Position numbers and translations under genes: made by a program | Notes under the pieces: model-generated | What the model saw: the letters and a program-made list of their open reading frames with translations, nothing else | Databases searched by the model: none | Told to the model about the DNA's origin: nothing | DNA from: Bradyrhizobium sp. CCBAU 051011 | Lineage (GTDB): Bacteria; Pseudomonadota; Alphaproteobacteria; Rhizobiales; Xanthobacteraceae | Assembly (NCBI RefSeq): GCF_009930815.1 | Contig: NZ_CP022222.1 | Span: 5,684,501 to 5,748,500, forward strand | DNA: 64,000 bases | Direction of reading: 5' to 3' | Part shown: positions 8,189 to 18,298 of the stretch, one piece after another | Numbering within the stretch: the stretch's first letter is position 1 | Layout of the letters: every line of letters starts with the position of its first letter

Positions 8189-9400
8189 ATGAAGGTCGAG
8201 CTTGCACTGCCACCGTCGAAGCGGGATTTGCGGCTAGATCTGTTCCGCGGCCTCGCCAACTGGCTGATGTTCCTTGGCCACGTCTCCACCAGCGTGCTGG
8301 CCTGGTTTTCGTTCCGGAATTACGGCTTCAGCGACGGCGCCGACCTGTTCGTGTTCATCTCCGGCTACACCTCGGCGCTCGTCTTCGGCAGACGAATGCT
8401 CGAGGGCGGCTTCGTCTTCGGAACGACAAGGCTGCTGCGGCGCGTGTGGCAGATCTACGCCGCCCACATCCTGCTGTTCGTGTTCTATCTGGCTTCCGTC
8501 CATTTGCTCTCAAACAGCTTCAACGCGCCCGGTCTCATAGACCGGTTCAATGTCGTGCCGCTGCTGAACGCACCGGTCGAAACCATCACGCAAGGGCTGT
8601 TGCTCCGGTACAAGCCGCTGAACCTCGACGTGCTGCCGCTCTACGTCGTCCTGATGGGTGCCTTTCCGCCGGTGCTCTGGCTGATGCTCAGGCACCGCAA
8701 CTGGGTGATGCTGGGATCTGTATCGCTGTATTTCGCCGCCCGGCAATTAGGCTGGAATCTGCCCTCCTATCCATCGGGCGTTTGGTATTTCAACCCGTTC
8801 GCGTGGCAGCTTCTTTTCGTGCTTGGCGCATGGCTGGCGCTCGGTGGCGCCAATACGCTGCATTTCCTGGTGCGCTCCCGGGCCGTCCTCGTGGTCGGGC
8901 TGGCTTATTTGCTTTTTGCGGCCGTCATGACGCTATCCGGGCTGATACCGGAGCTTCAGACGTTGTTTCCGCGCGTTCTGTTCGACGCCTTCAACCCGAA
9001 CGACAAGACCAATCTGGCGCCCTATCGCTTCCTGCATCTCGCCATCGTGATCATTCTGGGTGCGCGGTTCATACCGATCGATGCGGCAGGGCTGCAGGCT
9101 GCGATCTGGAAACCGCTGATCAAATGCGGCCAGCAATCCCTCGAAGTGTTTGCCGTCGGCATCTACCTTTCATTCATCGGGTATTTTATCCTGACGATGA
9201 CTTCCGACGGGATTATCGCTCAATTGCTGGTTGGAACCGCCGGCATCGTAATCATGACGGCCGTCGCCTACTACCGGTCCTGGTCGAAGCGCGTTGAAAA
9301 ATCTGCTCACGGCTATGCTAATCAGCCTGCTAACCAAAATCGTCACGCGCCGGCTGCCGAACTGGTCCAGCCAGATATTAAGTTAGTCGGCTCCGCCTGA
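8189..9400 (+). CDS. OpgC-family membrane acyl/succinyl transferase
   Basis: A 403-residue multispanning protein with ten or so hydrophobic segments. The opening RDLRLDLFRGLANWLMFLGH and the block YGFSDGADLFVFISGYTSAL are diagnostic of OpgC, which decorates periplasmic glucans with succinyl groups. The C-terminal 40 residues are polar and cytoplasmic. TAGGAG lies before ATG 8189. Glucan synthesis genes (opgG/opgH, ndvB) are absent here, so the acceptor is not defined by context. The upstream FixK-type site suggests low-oxygen induction. Confidence 0.88.
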   Translation: MKVELALPPSKRDLRLDLFRGLANWLMFLGHVSTSVLAWFSFRNYGFSDGADLFVFISGYTSALVFGRRMLEGGFVFGTTRLLRRVWQIYAAHILLFVFYLASVHLLSNSFNAPGLIDRFNVVPLLNAPVETITQGLLLRYKPLNLDVLPLYVVLMGAFPPVLWLMLRHRNWVMLGSVSLYFAARQLGWNLPSYPSGVWYFNPFAWQLLFVLGAWLALGGANTLHFLVRSRAVLVVGLAYLLFAAVMTLSGLIPELQTLFPRVLFDAFNPNDKTNLAPYRFLHLAIVIILGARFIPIDAAGLQAAIWKPLIKCGQQSLEVFAVGIYLSFIGYFILTMTSDGIIAQLLVGTAGIVIMTAVAYYRSWSKRVEKSAHGYANQPANQNRHAPAAELVQPDIKLVGSA

Positions 9401-9495
9401 AACCAGAGGACGATTACCGGCAACGAGCGGAGAATCGAACGGCGCCCAAACTGCCGGCGTGGATCTCCGGGATTCGATCCATCGCGATCAGATAA

Positions 9496-9756
9496 TCACG
9501 CGACGCGATTCCATGTGCGCTTGCAGGGCGCGGGCGAATGATTCGAGGGATGCTCGAATTCATGATGGCCGCCCGTCCGGTGCATTACCTCTATGCAGTC
9601 GGCATTCAGGCGCTCGTTGTCGACCAGACGTTCCGCAAGCACAAGCGCTTCAGACGGACCCTCCGACCGGACATCGACCTGACGCTGGAGACACTTGGAA
9701 CTATGGCCATCGGAATTCAACAGATCCTTGTAGAAGGAAACGCGATAATCGTTCAT
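9496..9756 (-). CDS. Small conserved protein of unknown function
   Basis: An 86-residue polar protein starting MNDYRVSFYKDLLNSDGHSS, with VDVRSEGPSEALVLAERLV after it. Short rhizobial proteins with this start (a stress-island type 60-90 residues long) are familiar to me, but no named domain can be given. GGAG stands six bases before ATG 9756. There is no signal peptide or membrane segment. The C-terminal His-rich third may be altered by a frameshift relative to relatives. Confidence 0.55.
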   Translation of the reverse strand: MNDYRVSFYKDLLNSDGHSSKCLQRQVDVRSEGPSEALVLAERLVDNERLNADCIEVMHRTGGHHEFEHPSNHSPAPCKRTWNRVA

Positions 9757-9865
9757 CTCGCACTCCGATCCTTCCGTCACGCTCGGGCGGCGTAGCCTCA
9801 GGCTTCCAAATCTGCCAGCCGCTGGCGAACGCGGAGCGCGGGTGTTCTTAATGCCGTGGCCGACG

Positions 9866-10114
9866 TTACTTTGGCCCAATGTGATGGGGGTCGCTCCTCG
9901 GGCCGCCGCTGTAGTGATGGCTGCCGCGGGGGCCAGCCTTACCGGTGGTTACGCCGGTATGCTTCTTCTTGCCCATGTGATGAGGGTCGCTCCTCGGGCC
10001 GCCACTGTAGTGGTGGCCCGTTGTTTCGGTATCGGTCTTCTCGGTCTGGGCCATCGCCGGCAAGGCGACGAGCGAAAGCGCAGTAGCGGCGACTAGGAGG
10101 TTGCGGGTGATCAT
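9866..10114 (-). CDS. Secreted His/Gly-rich peptide with tandem HHYSGGPRSDPHH motif
   Basis: An 82-residue protein with a clear signal peptide (MITRNLLVAATALSLVALPAMAQ). The mature part is about 60 residues and carries the motif HHYSGGPRSDPHHMG near residues 34-48 and again (ending HHIG) at the C-terminus, separated by a basic KKKHTGVTTGKAGPRG spacer. Such closely spaced His pairs suggest periplasmic metal binding. It is divergent from copA across a 143-bp region with a FixK2-like dyad. GGAGAAAC precedes ATG 10114. Copper buffering is an inference; the family is unnamed to me. Confidence 0.72.
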   Translation of the reverse strand: MITRNLLVAATALSLVALPAMAQTEKTDTETTGHHYSGGPRSDPHHMGKKKHTGVTTGKAGPRGSHHYSGGPRSDPHHIGPK

Positions 10115-10172
10115 GTCTGTTTCTCCGAGCTAGAGGACAGACTGAATTAGATCAGGGTGGCGGTTTCGCACT

Positions 10173-10186
10173 TTGCGGTAGATCAA
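10173..10186. promoter_or_regulatory. FixK2-type operator between His-rich peptide gene and copA
   Basis: TTGCGGTAGATCAA matches the rhizobial FixK2 form TTG(A/C)-N6-TCAA. Centred at 10179.5, it would start transcripts near 10221 (37 nt before copA) and near 10138 (24 nt before the His-rich peptide gene). Confidence 0.6.
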
Positions 10187-10243
10187 TTTTGCACGACTTT
10201 GAAAGACTGAAACTTCCAGCCCGTTAGGGAGCGGAGTTGCTAC

Positions 10244-10276
10244 GACAGGAGATCGTCATGAGCGGGGACGCGCCAG
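10244..10276 (+). repeat. 33-bp direct repeat, copy 1 (copA start region)
   Basis: The ribosome site, ATG and first six codons (MSGDAP) of copA recur with two mismatches at 13660-13692, in the same position relative to the methyltransferase gene there. Confidence 0.85.
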
Positions 10277-12771
10277 TGTCAGTGTTGCGGTGCCGGGCGC
10301 GGCATAGAATCGAGCTTCGCATCGGTGGAATGACCTGCGCCCATTGCCCGCCGGCCATCGAGAAGGCTGTCGCGGCGGTGCCGGGGGTAAAGTCGGCAAG
10401 CGTCAACTCAAGCACCAGAATTGCGAGGATTGATTACGATCCTGCACGAACGAAGGTCTCGGACATACTTCATGCCATCCGTACCGTTAGATATACGGCA
10501 GGGACCGCCACGATGCGCGTTCCAATCCAGAACATGCATTGCAGCTCTTGCCTCGTTCGTGTCGAGCTTGCGCTGCAGATGACGCCTGGGGTTGTTGCGG
10601 CTCGTGCGAGCCTCGGAACCAATGCCGCGGATATCGAGTATCAACCGGAGAAAGCAGACTTTGCGACCATCCGAGAAACGATCGAGTCGGCCGGTTACCG
10701 GGTTGCCGAACCAAAAATCGACGCGAAAGCCGAGTTGCTCGATCCCGCCGAAGCAGCCAACGAGCAAGAATACCGCACATTGATGCGAAAGTTCTGGTTT
10801 GCAGCCGTGATTTCGGTTCCAGTCATGGCGCTAAGCTATCCCGATCTGGTTCCGGGTTTGCGGGATTGGATGCCGATGGGCAGCGAAACCCGCCGGATCG
10901 TTTGGGCGCTTCTCGGCGTGCTGAGTTTTCCCGTGCTAGTCTGGGCCGGTTCGCAATTCTTCGTCGGCATGTGGGACGCGCTGAAACATCGTGCCGCCAA
11001 CATGCATACCCTGATCGCAGTCGGCATCAGCGCGGCCTTTGCCTATTCGGTCGTTACCGTTGCGTGGCCGCAAATCTTTCCGAGTATGGCACTTGCCGAG
11101 GTTTTCTGGGACGTCACCGATGTTGTCATTGCACTGGTCGTCCTCGGGCTTGCGCTTGAAATCAAGGCCAAGGGCCGAACCTCGCAGGCGATCAAGAAGC
11201 TGATTGGATTGCAGGCGAAGACTGCGCGCGTAATCCGCGAAAACAAAGAGATCGATATCGCCGTTGAAGAGGTGGTTGTCGATGACACGGTAGTCGTGAG
11301 GCCGGGCGACAAGATTCCCGTCGATGGTCGTGTGAACTCTGGCTCGAGCGCCGTGGATGAATCGATGATCACTGGGGAATCCATGCCTGTCGAGAAGCAG
11401 GTGGGCGACGAGGTGATCGGTGGTACGCTCAACAAGACGGGCAGCTTCCGCTTTACTGCAACCAAGGTCGGCAAGGACACCGCACTTGCAACGATCATCA
11501 ACATGGTCAAGGACGCGCAGAGCTCGAAGGCCCCGATCCAGCGCGTTGTAGATACGGTGTCCGGCTATTTCGTGCCATCGGTGATGATCCTGGCGGTTCT
11601 GGCCGCGATCGTCTGGTACGATTTTGGACCGGAACCGCGACTTGTATTTGCAATCGTGGTTTTCGTGACGACCCTGATCATTGCCTGCCCGTGCGCGCTC
11701 GGTCTCGCCACGCCAACTTCTCTAACGGTTGGAATCGGCAAAGGAGCTGAGAATGGGATTCTGATCCGGTCGGGTGACGCACTTCAGGCCGCCGAAAGGC
11801 TCGATGCCGTCATTCTCGACAAGACCGGAACCATCACCAAGGGCGAGCCGGCGCTTACGGATGTGGTCGTTACCAAAGGTTACGACGAAGCAGAAGTGCT
11901 CCGCCTGACGGCGTCACTGGAGCGCGGGTCCGAGCATCCCCTCGGCGAGGCAATCGTAAGGGGAGCTAGGGCCCGTGACCTGAAGCTTTCTGATGCGACT
12001 GAATTTTCCGCTATTCCCGGACACGGCGTCGGCGGCAAGATCGATGGCCGTGGAGTCTTATTTGGCAACGCCAAGCTGATGCGCGATCGCGGAATCGCAA
12101 TCGATATGCTGGAAGGGGATTGGGGCCGTCTGGCCAATGAAGGCAAGACGCCAATGTATGTCAGCGTTGACGGCAAGTCCGCCGGACTGGTGGCGGTCGC
12201 CGATACGGTGAAGCCGGATTCGAAGGCCGCGATCGACACCTTGAAGGCGCTCGGTATCGAAGTCGTGATGCTCACCGGCGACAATGAACGGACCGGACGC
12301 GCTATTGCGAGGCAGGTTGGCATCGAGCGGGTGCTGGCTGAGGTCTTGCCCGATGACAAAGCTCACGAGGTGCAGAAGTTGCAGCTCGAAGGAAAGTCGG
12401 TCGGGATGGTCGGCGACGGCGTCAACGATGCTCCGGCGCTGGCTCAGGCTGATGTGGGCTTTGCGATAGGGACGGGCACCGACGTCGCCATCGAAGCCAG
12501 CGATGTCACCCTGATCAGAGGGAGCCTGATAGGCGTTGTGACCGCAATCGAGATCAGCCGCGCAACCATGAGGAATGTGCGCCAGAACCTGGTTGGCGCA
12601 TTCGGCTACAATGCCCTCGGCATTCCCGTAGCAATGGGCGTGCTTTATCCCTTCATGGGACTTCTGCTCTCGCCCCTGATTGCCGCGGTCGCCATGGCAT
12701 TCAGCTCGGTTACCGTTGTAACCAATGCCAACCGGCTTCGACTGTTTAATCCCCGGAGGACCGCATCATGA
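10258..12771 (+). CDS. copA: Cu(+)-exporting P1B-1 ATPase (CopA-type)
   Basis: An 837-residue inner-membrane copper pump that expels Cu(I) to the periplasm using ATP. Two N-terminal HMA metal-binding domains carry GGMTCAHC (Cys 27/30) and NMHCSSC (Cys 94/97). Eight membrane segments follow, with TGES in the actuator, the CPC metal site in [13 protein letters not shown] (about residue 477), the phosphorylated DKTGT at Asp 521, [15 protein letters not shown] and [20 protein letters not shown] and [12 protein letters not shown] supply the P1B-1 TM7/TM8 ligands. AGGAG precedes ATG 10258. The first codons and ribosome site are duplicated from, or shared with, the gene at 13674. The cupredoxin gene overlaps its stop by 4 bp. 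Confidence 0.95.
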   Translation: MSGDAPVSVLRCRARHRIELRIGGMTCAHCPPAIEKAVAAVPGVKSASVNSSTRIARIDYDPARTKVSDILHAIRTVRYTAGTATMRVPIQNMHCSSCLVRVELALQMTPGVVAARASLGTNAADIEYQPEKADFATIRETIESAGYRVAEPKIDAKAELLDPAEAANEQEYRTLMRKFWFAAVISVPVMALSYPDLVPGLRDWMPMGSETRRIVWALLGVLSFPVLVWAGSQFFVGMWDALKHRAANMHTLIAVGISAAFAYSVVTVAWPQIFPSMALAEVFWDVTDVVIALVVLGLALEIKAKGRTSQAIKKLIGLQAKTARVIRENKEIDIAVEEVVVDDTVVVRPGDKIPVDGRVNSGSSAVDESMITGESMPVEKQVGDEVIGGTLNKTGSFRFTATKVGKDTALATIINMVKDAQSSKAPIQRVVDTVSGYFVPSVMILAVLAAIVWYDFGPEPRLVFAIVVFVTTLIIACPCALGLATPTSLTVGIGKGAENGILIRSGDALQAAERLDAVILDKTGTITKGEPALTDVVVTKGYDEAEVLRLTASLERGSEHPLGEAIVRGARARDLKLSDATEFSAIPGHGVGGKIDGRGVLFGNAKLMRDRGIAIDMLEGDWGRLANEGKTPMYVSVDGKSAGLVAVADTVKPDSKAAIDTLKALGIEVVMLTGDNERTGRAIARQVGIERVLAEVLPDDKAHEVQKLQLEGKSVGMVGDGVNDAPALAQADVGFAIGTGTDVAIEASDVTLIRGSLIGVVTAIEISRATMRNVRQNLVGAFGYNALGIPVAMGVLYPFMGLLLSPLIAAVAMAFSSVTVVTNANRLRLFNPRRTAS

Positions 12772-13145
12772 GCCCCGATCGTTGGATCGCTACCGCGGCC
12801 GGCTTGGCGCTGATCGCATTTATCGTCTGGTTTTTCTGGCTTAAACGCTCGACGGGGTTTCGCGCCAGCGAAACCACGGGCGGCTACCAGGAAGCAATGA
12901 TTTTGGTAAAGGGGGGCTATACGCCCGACACCATCATTGTTCGAAGCGGGCGGCCTGTCCGGCTGAACTTCCGGCGGGAAGAGACGGCGTCCTGTTCGGA
13001 CAAGGTGATCTTCGCCGACTTCCAGAAGAGTGCCGACCTCCCCACAGGGCAGACTGTCGCCGTGGAGTTACTGCCGAAGTCGCCCGGCGAGTTTGGCTTT
13101 GGCTGCCCGATGGGGATGTTCCGGGGGAAGCTGGTCGTTGAGTAG
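12768..13145 (+). CDS. Membrane-anchored cupredoxin-domain protein
   Basis: A 125-residue protein with one N-terminal membrane helix ([20 protein letters not shown]) and a periplasmic cupredoxin-like fold. Likely copper ligands are the Cys in ETASCSDKV and the C-terminal [13 protein letters not shown], with the Cys/Met spacing of EfeO/cupredoxin_1-type domains. No conserved His ligand is visible where plastocyanins have one. It overlaps copA by ATGA and is surely co-translated, so it probably accepts or delivers periplasmic copper beside the pump. Confidence 0.85.
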   Translation: MSPDRWIATAAGLALIAFIVWFFWLKRSTGFRASETTGGYQEAMILVKGGYTPDTIIVRSGRPVRLNFRREETASCSDKVIFADFQKSADLPTGQTVAVELLPKSPGEFGFGCPMGMFRGKLVVE

Positions 13146-13357
13146 CTTTGCGCACTGATGATCCTGTTCTTGGACGCAGGGTCGTCGGCGAGAGTGGCTC
13201 GGCTTTAAGTCCGGCTTCGAGTTTCTTCAGGTGCCGATATTGCAGGCTTGGGACCGATGATGCCGTCGGCAAGCTTGCAAACGCGGGCAAGCAGAATGCC
13301 GAAGCATCGTATTCACCCCCGTTCGTAGTCCGAGCCTCGATTGCGGACTAATGCCTC

Positions 13358-13371
13358 TTGATCTGAGTCAA
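13358..13371 (+). promoter_or_regulatory. FixK/FNR-type operator before DUF2933-methyltransferase operon
   Basis: TTGATCTGAGTCAA fits TTGA-N6-TCAA. A class II start near 13406 would leave a 17-nt leader containing AGGAGG before ATG 13423, an ideal arrangement. Confidence 0.75.
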
Positions 13372-13422
13372 AACGGCATCTTCGAATCAACCTAGATTGC
13401 CATCGGTTAGGAGGAATTGCCG

Positions 13423-13677
13423 ATGTCAGTGCAAGATCATTCCAGCCATCAAGAGCCCACCCGCGCGGGAATGTCCACGAAATCGCGCGTGGGGCTGGTC
13501 CTGGTCGGGTTCCTGATCATCGCCGGCGCGCTCCTGTTCACCGAACATCAGGCCCATGTTTTGGGATTGCTGATCTGGTTGCCGCTGCTCGCCTGTCCAT
13601 TGATGCACCTGTTTATGCACGGCGGACACGGTCGTCACGGAGGTCGTCAACACGATAGCGACGGGAGATTGTCATGA
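13423..13677 (+). CDS. DUF2933 family small membrane protein
   Basis: An 84-residue protein with a polar N-terminus (SVQDHSSHQEP), two membrane helices (VGLVLVGFLIIAGALLF and LGLLIWLPLLACPLMHLFM) and a His/Gly-rich tail (MHGGHGRHGGRQH). The PLLACPLMHLFMHGGHG block is the DUF2933 signature and has Cys, Met and His suited to soft-metal binding. AGGAGG lies 8 nt before ATG 13423. It overlaps the next gene by ATGA. The family is frequent in copper-resistance islands, but its role is unproven. Confidence 0.85.
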   Translation: MSVQDHSSHQEPTRAGMSTKSRVGLVLVGFLIIAGALLFTEHQAHVLGLLIWLPLLACPLMHLFMHGGHGRHGGRQHDSDGRLS

Positions 13678-13692
13678 GCGGGGACGCGCCAG
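13660..13692 (+). repeat. 33-bp direct repeat, copy 2 (methyltransferase start region)
   Basis: The same ribosome site and MSGDAP coding start as at 10244-10276, two mismatches in 33 bp. Here the segment overlaps the end of the DUF2933 gene, so it is probably the ancestral location. Confidence 0.85.
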
Positions 13693-14348
13693 CCTATGGC
13701 TTATGGGGTCTTGTCATTATCAATTCAGCGGTCTTTATCCTGTTTGCCTATAGCTTCTTCAAGCCTCAGACGCCGCGGGATTGGCGTTCGTTCAGCGCCT
13801 TCAGTGGCTTTCTGGTGGCATTGTTCGCGGAGATGTACGGCTTCCCACTGACGATCTATTTTCTGTCTGGTTGGCTGCAGTCGCGCTTTCCGAGCATCGA
13901 TTGGTTCTCGCATGACGCGGGTCATTTGCTGGAAATGATGTTCGGCTGGAAGACCAATCCGCACGCAGGTCCATTCCACATCCTGAGCTTCGTGTTCATC
14001 GGCGGAGGGTTCATCCTGATCTCCACCGCCTGGAAAGTTCTCTATGACGCGCAGCAGACGCGTTCGCTCGCCACCACCGGTCCTTACAGCTACGTGCGTC
14101 ATCCGCAGTATGTCGGATTCATCCTGGTGATGTTCGGCTTCCTGCTGCAATGGCCGACCATCCTGACGCTCGCGATGTTTCCCGTGCTGACGGTGATGTA
14201 TGTCAAGCTGGCGCGAAGCGAGGAGCACGACGCCAGGTCCGAGTTCGGCGAAGCGTACGCCAAATATGCCGCCGAGGTGCCCGGATTTATTCCGAAGCTT
14301 GGACGGCTCCTGGGCCAGCCTCCCACAGACGAGTATCGGCATGGTTAG
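13674..14348 (+). CDS. Isoprenylcysteine carboxyl methyltransferase (ICMT)-like membrane methyltransferase
   Basis: A 224-residue inner-membrane protein with five or six helices and the ICMT/PEMT C-terminal SAM-binding block: GPYSYVRHPQYVGFIL (RHPxYxG), the conserved acidic pair in KLARSEEHDARSEFG, and YAKYAAEVPGFIP. It would transfer a methyl group from SAM to a membrane-embedded acceptor. Bacteria lack prenylated CaaX proteins, so the acceptor is unknown. It is translationally coupled to the DUF2933 gene by a 4-bp overlap, and an archaeal-type SAM synthase lies 2 kb downstream in the same direction. Confidence 0.87.
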   Translation: MSGDAPAYGLWGLVIINSAVFILFAYSFFKPQTPRDWRSFSAFSGFLVALFAEMYGFPLTIYFLSGWLQSRFPSIDWFSHDAGHLLEMMFGWKTNPHAGPFHILSFVFIGGGFILISTAWKVLYDAQQTRSLATTGPYSYVRHPQYVGFILVMFGFLLQWPTILTLAMFPVLTVMYVKLARSEEHDARSEFGEAYAKYAAEVPGFIPKLGRLLGQPPTDEYRHG

Positions 14349-14833
14349 CTGTTCGCGACGGCAAGCTATTGCGGCGGCTCTTCGCGCTCTCTGTGTTGGC
14401 GCGCTGCCGCTCGTTGGAGCGATGTCGCTGCAGCGCAGGACACGCGGCAATCCAAAACGGCCGGCGGGATGACGGTCTATCTCGGTGTCGTGCCGGCGGA
14501 GATTGTGAAAGGGTTGGGAGCAGCCGGCCACGAGTAAGAGCCGATGCACGGCCGCGTCCCAAAAGGCTCGCATGCGTATCACGTTGTCGCTGCCGTGTTC
14601 GATTCCGCGAGCGGTGCCAGGGTGGCGGATGCGGCAGTCAAGGCTCAGGTTTCCGGGATCGGTCTCTCTGGCATCAAGAAGTATCTCGATCGGATGGAAA
14701 TCGCGAACACCACCAGCTATGGCGGGTTTTTCGATTTGCCCGGGCGCGACCTCTATACGATCAGGTTGACAATCGAGCGCCCGGTCAGCCGAAACCGGTT
14801 GATCTGGAATTCAAGTACGACCATAGGCGCTAG
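14341..14833 (+). pseudogene. Periplasmic protein of the copper-methyltransferase cluster, disrupted
   Basis: Starts at ATG 14341, overlapping the methyltransferase stop, with a signal-like MVSCSRRQAIAAALRALCV segment. After a frame change it reads GGMTVYLGVVPAEIVKGLGA, an in-frame TAA after GHE, then PMHGRVPKGSHAYHVVAAVF, VSGIGLSGIKKYLDRMEIAN and GGFFDLPGRDLYTIRLTIERP. A final shift gives KPVDLEFKYDHRR and a stop at 14831-14833. The intact ancestor is a periplasmic protein of about 160 residues with a beta-rich fold. Three independent lesions are visible. Function unknown. Confidence 0.75.
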
Positions 14834-14930
14834 TCACGGGAGCTTGGCATGCGACCTTCTTCGACCGGTTGCTTCAAAGATTTTCGCTGCGCGCGTGAGC
14901 GGAGCTACCGCTGCTTCTATCGGGACTGCC

Positions 14931-15431
14931 ATGGAACCTGATCACAGGTCTTGGGCGCCCTCATCGATCGTCCTGGCGACGGCAGGCGTAACTCTGATTG
15001 GCACCGGGTTTTATTTCCTTCTCCTGCGCCCGCCGCTGTTGCCCGAAGACATCCGTTACATGGCATTGCCGCCGGCGCAGTTCGATCCCCGGCTGGAACT
15101 GTGGCTCACCCATGTCTTCCGGGTCATGGGGGACTACGTCCTGGCGACCGGCGTATTGATTGTTACATTGGCCGTGACGTCATTTCGCCAGCATTCGACG
15201 CCCGCAGCCATCGGCGCGCTGATCGGAGGCGCTGCCTCGATCGGCTGGATGGCCGTAGTCAACTTCCTGATCGATTCGGACTTCAAATGGGTTCTGCTGG
15301 CAATGGCATTGCTATGGGCCGCCAGCCTTGTGCTGTTCTGGGTGGAGAAGCCCAACGCGCGTGCGTTCCTGATTATTGCAACGGATCGCCACAACTGCCG
15401 AGGCGCTGATGCTGGACGCGGGAAATCATAA
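14931..15431 (+). CDS. Small integral membrane protein of unknown function
   Basis: A 166-residue protein with four predicted membrane helices (SIVLATAGVTLIGTGFYFLLL, VMGDYVLATGVLIVTLAVTSF, AAIGALIGGAASIGWMAVVNF, WVLLAMALLWAASLVLFWV). The stretch YMALPPAQFDPRLELWLTHV between helices one and two is periplasmic or cytoplasmic and has no known motif. The end overlaps the start of the FNT gene by 23 bp, so the last residues may have drifted. The frame is open upstream to 14544, but that part belongs to the decayed gene. ATG 14931 is the first Met of the plausible protein. Unrecognised. Confidence 0.6.
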   Translation: MEPDHRSWAPSSIVLATAGVTLIGTGFYFLLLRPPLLPEDIRYMALPPAQFDPRLELWLTHVFRVMGDYVLATGVLIVTLAVTSFRQHSTPAAIGALIGGAASIGWMAVVNFLIDSDFKWVLLAMALLWAASLVLFWVEKPNARAFLIIATDRHNCRGADAGRGKS

Positions 15432-16283
15432 TTCGATCGATGCGCTGTTGCCGTCGGAAATGGCGGAGCGGGCGGAGCAGATCGGCGTGCAGAAGACCCG
15501 CCTCGATACACTGAGCTTGATTGCGCTCGCCGTGCTCGCCGGCGCTTTCGTCGCTTTCGGCTCAATGTTTTCGGTTGTCGTTATGGCGGGCGCTGAGAGC
15601 AACCTGCCTTACGGTTTCACACGCCTTTTAGGCGGCACGGTCTTTTCGCTTGGCCTCATCCTCGTCATCGTCGGAGGCGCGGAGCTATTTACCGGCAACA
15701 ATCTCATGGTGATGGCGTGCGCAAGCGGCCGCATTCGGGCGAGCGAGCTGCTGCGGGCATGGGCATTTGTGTACGTTGGCAACTTTGTCGGCGCCATTGC
15801 AATTGGTTTTCTCGTGTTCCTGTCCGCGGGATATGACCATGGGAACGGCGCAGTCGGTCTTACGGCGCTGGCGAGTGCCAACGGCAAGGCGTCCCTGTCG
15901 GGCCCGCAGGCCCTCATTCACGGAATCCTCGCGAATATCCTCGTTTGTCTGGCGACCTGGCTCTGCTACAGCGCGCGCACAACGACGGACAAGATCCTGG
16001 CGATCATCTTCCCGATCGCGGCATTCTCGGCAGCTGGATTTGAGCATTCGATTGCCAATATGTACTTACTCACGTTCGCGCTGCTGACCAAGCTCTGGGC
16101 GGCAACTACGTTCTGGGGCGCGATTGGGAAAACCCGTCCGCGTTCCCGCACCTGACCGTGTTCGGTGCACTCATGAATCTGCTGTGGGTGACGATCGGCA
16201 ACATGATCGGGGGTGTGGTGGTCGGTATCACCTACTGGTTCATCTATCTGCGAAAGCCCGAAAGCGGGAGTTCACGCGGCTGA
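15409..16283 (+). pseudogene. Formate/nitrite transporter (FNT) family channel with a single-base frameshift
   Basis: A 249-residue frame shows FNT hallmarks: VLAGAFVAFGSMFSVVVM, LGLILVIVGGAELFTGNNL (GxELFTGN), GILANILVCLATWLC, and AGFEHSIANMYLL (the FEHxxANM filter motif). After FWGAIGK the frame runs to a stop at 16155. Deleting one base's worth of shift restores ENPSAFPHLTVFGALMNLLW and a last helix ending at 16283, for a normal total of about 290 residues. One G appears missing from the GGG-AAAA run near 16128. FNT channels move formate, nitrite or hydrosulfide. Either a recent mutation or a sequence error. Confidence 0.82.
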
Positions 16284-16295
16284 GAGGTCACCGCC

Positions 16296-17489
16296 ATGCT
16301 TCCCATCATGATTTCGCCGCTGCGGACGATCGATGATGTCGAAATCGTCGAACGCAAGGGGTTTGGTCATCCGGACACGATCTGCGACGCCTTGGCGGAA
16401 ATGCTCTCCCGCAATCTTTGTCGCGAGTATGAGCACAGATTTGGTCGCGTGCTCCACCATAACGTCGACAAGGCGCTGTTGAGCGGAGGCCAGGCTGCGC
16501 CGGCGTTTGGGGGCGGGAGCCTCATTGCTCCGATCAGGATATTCCTGGCCGGCCGCGCCATCACCACCGCGGGCAACGAGGCCATTCCGGTCGATGAAAT
16601 CGCGATCGAAGGCTCGCGTGCATGGCTGACGGAAAATCTCCACGCGCTCGATGTGGAACGCCACGTCCGCATCGAAACTCTGGTTCACCAGGGATCGCAG
16701 GATTTGCAGGGGCTGTTTTCCAGGAAAGGCAGGCAAGGCGTTCCGCTCGCCAATGACACCTCGTTCGGGGTCGGCCACGCGCCGTCGAGTGCGCTGGAGC
16801 GCTTGGTGCGCGCCATCGAACGAGGGCTGCATGGCCGGGACCGCGGGCGTGATCATCCGGCATGGGGCGAAGACGTCAAGGTGATGGCCGTTCGCAACGG
16901 CAGCCGCCTTGATCTGACCGTCGCCTGCGCGATGATCGGAGGGTTTCTTGCCGGGATCGGGGACTATCTGGAACAAAAGGCCCAACTCGCTGCCTGGGTC
17001 CGCGAAATCGCCGGCAGACACGGATTTCCGGATTGCGATGTCACCGTCAATGCCGCGGACGATGCATCGTCGGGGAGCGTCTATCTGACGGTCACCGGCA
17101 CCTCGGCCGAGTCAGGGGATGACGGACAGGTAGGCCGGGGCAATCGCGTCAACGGTTTGATCACGCCGTGCCGACCGATGAGCCTTGAGGCGGCGGCCGG
17201 TAAGAACCCAGTCAGCCACGTCGGGAAGATCTACAACGTTCTCGCCGCGCAGCTGGCGGAGGCTATGGTGGCGAGCTTTCGGCACATCGTCGAAGCACGG
17301 TGCCTGATCGTCAGCAAAATTGGCGCACCTGTGTCGGAGCCTGCTCTGATCAGCGTTCAACTTGCCACACCGGAGCAGTTGCCGCTCGACCAGTTGAGAG
17401 GCCCTGTGAAGGACCTCGTCGCAGACCATCTGAACCGAATTTCGGAACTGATCAGGCAAATGGTGGCCGGGAACGTGGATGTATTCTGA
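16296..17489 (+). CDS. Archaeal-type methionine adenosyltransferase
   Basis: A 397-residue enzyme making S-adenosylmethionine from methionine and ATP. It belongs to the archaeal AdoMet synthetase class (PF01941-like), not the usual bacterial MetK. Visible are [13 protein letters not shown] (residues 19-31), [40 protein letters not shown], the [20 protein letters not shown] block and [16 protein letters not shown] near the end, all class-specific. Length is typical (about 400). ATG 16296 follows GAGAGG. It starts 12 bp after the FNT gene and faces downstream ABC exporter genes. A dedicated SAM supply for the upstream ICMT-like enzyme is my inference; the housekeeping metK would be elsewhere. 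Confidence 0.93.
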   Translation: MLPIMISPLRTIDDVEIVERKGFGHPDTICDALAEMLSRNLCREYEHRFGRVLHHNVDKALLSGGQAAPAFGGGSLIAPIRIFLAGRAITTAGNEAIPVDEIAIEGSRAWLTENLHALDVERHVRIETLVHQGSQDLQGLFSRKGRQGVPLANDTSFGVGHAPSSALERLVRAIERGLHGRDRGRDHPAWGEDVKVMAVRNGSRLDLTVACAMIGGFLAGIGDYLEQKAQLAAWVREIAGRHGFPDCDVTVNAADDASSGSVYLTVTGTSAESGDDGQVGRGNRVNGLITPCRPMSLEAAAGKNPVSHVGKIYNVLAAQLAEAMVASFRHIVEARCLIVSKIGAPVSEPALISVQLATPEQLPLDQLRGPVKDLVADHLNRISELIRQMVAGNVDVF

Positions 17490-17586
17490 CCGTTCGCATC
17501 CAGCATTCTTAAGGATTGTGCCTGCTATCAGAAATCTTGCTGATTTAGGTCAAGTTCCTCGGATGAAGCTGGTTCAAGTTAGCGCC

Positions 17587-18294
<708 letters not shown>

Positions 18295-18298
18295 CATC

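Noticed and set aside
8062-9297. A 411-codon plus-strand frame
   Set aside because: Overlaps the OpgC gene in another frame and is Arg/Ala-rich; OpgC is the real product.
17540-17553. CTGATTTAGGTCAA as a FixK site for the ABC ATPase gene
   Set aside because: The left half lacks TTG(A/C), and the implied start would coincide with the ATG; too weak to list as a site.
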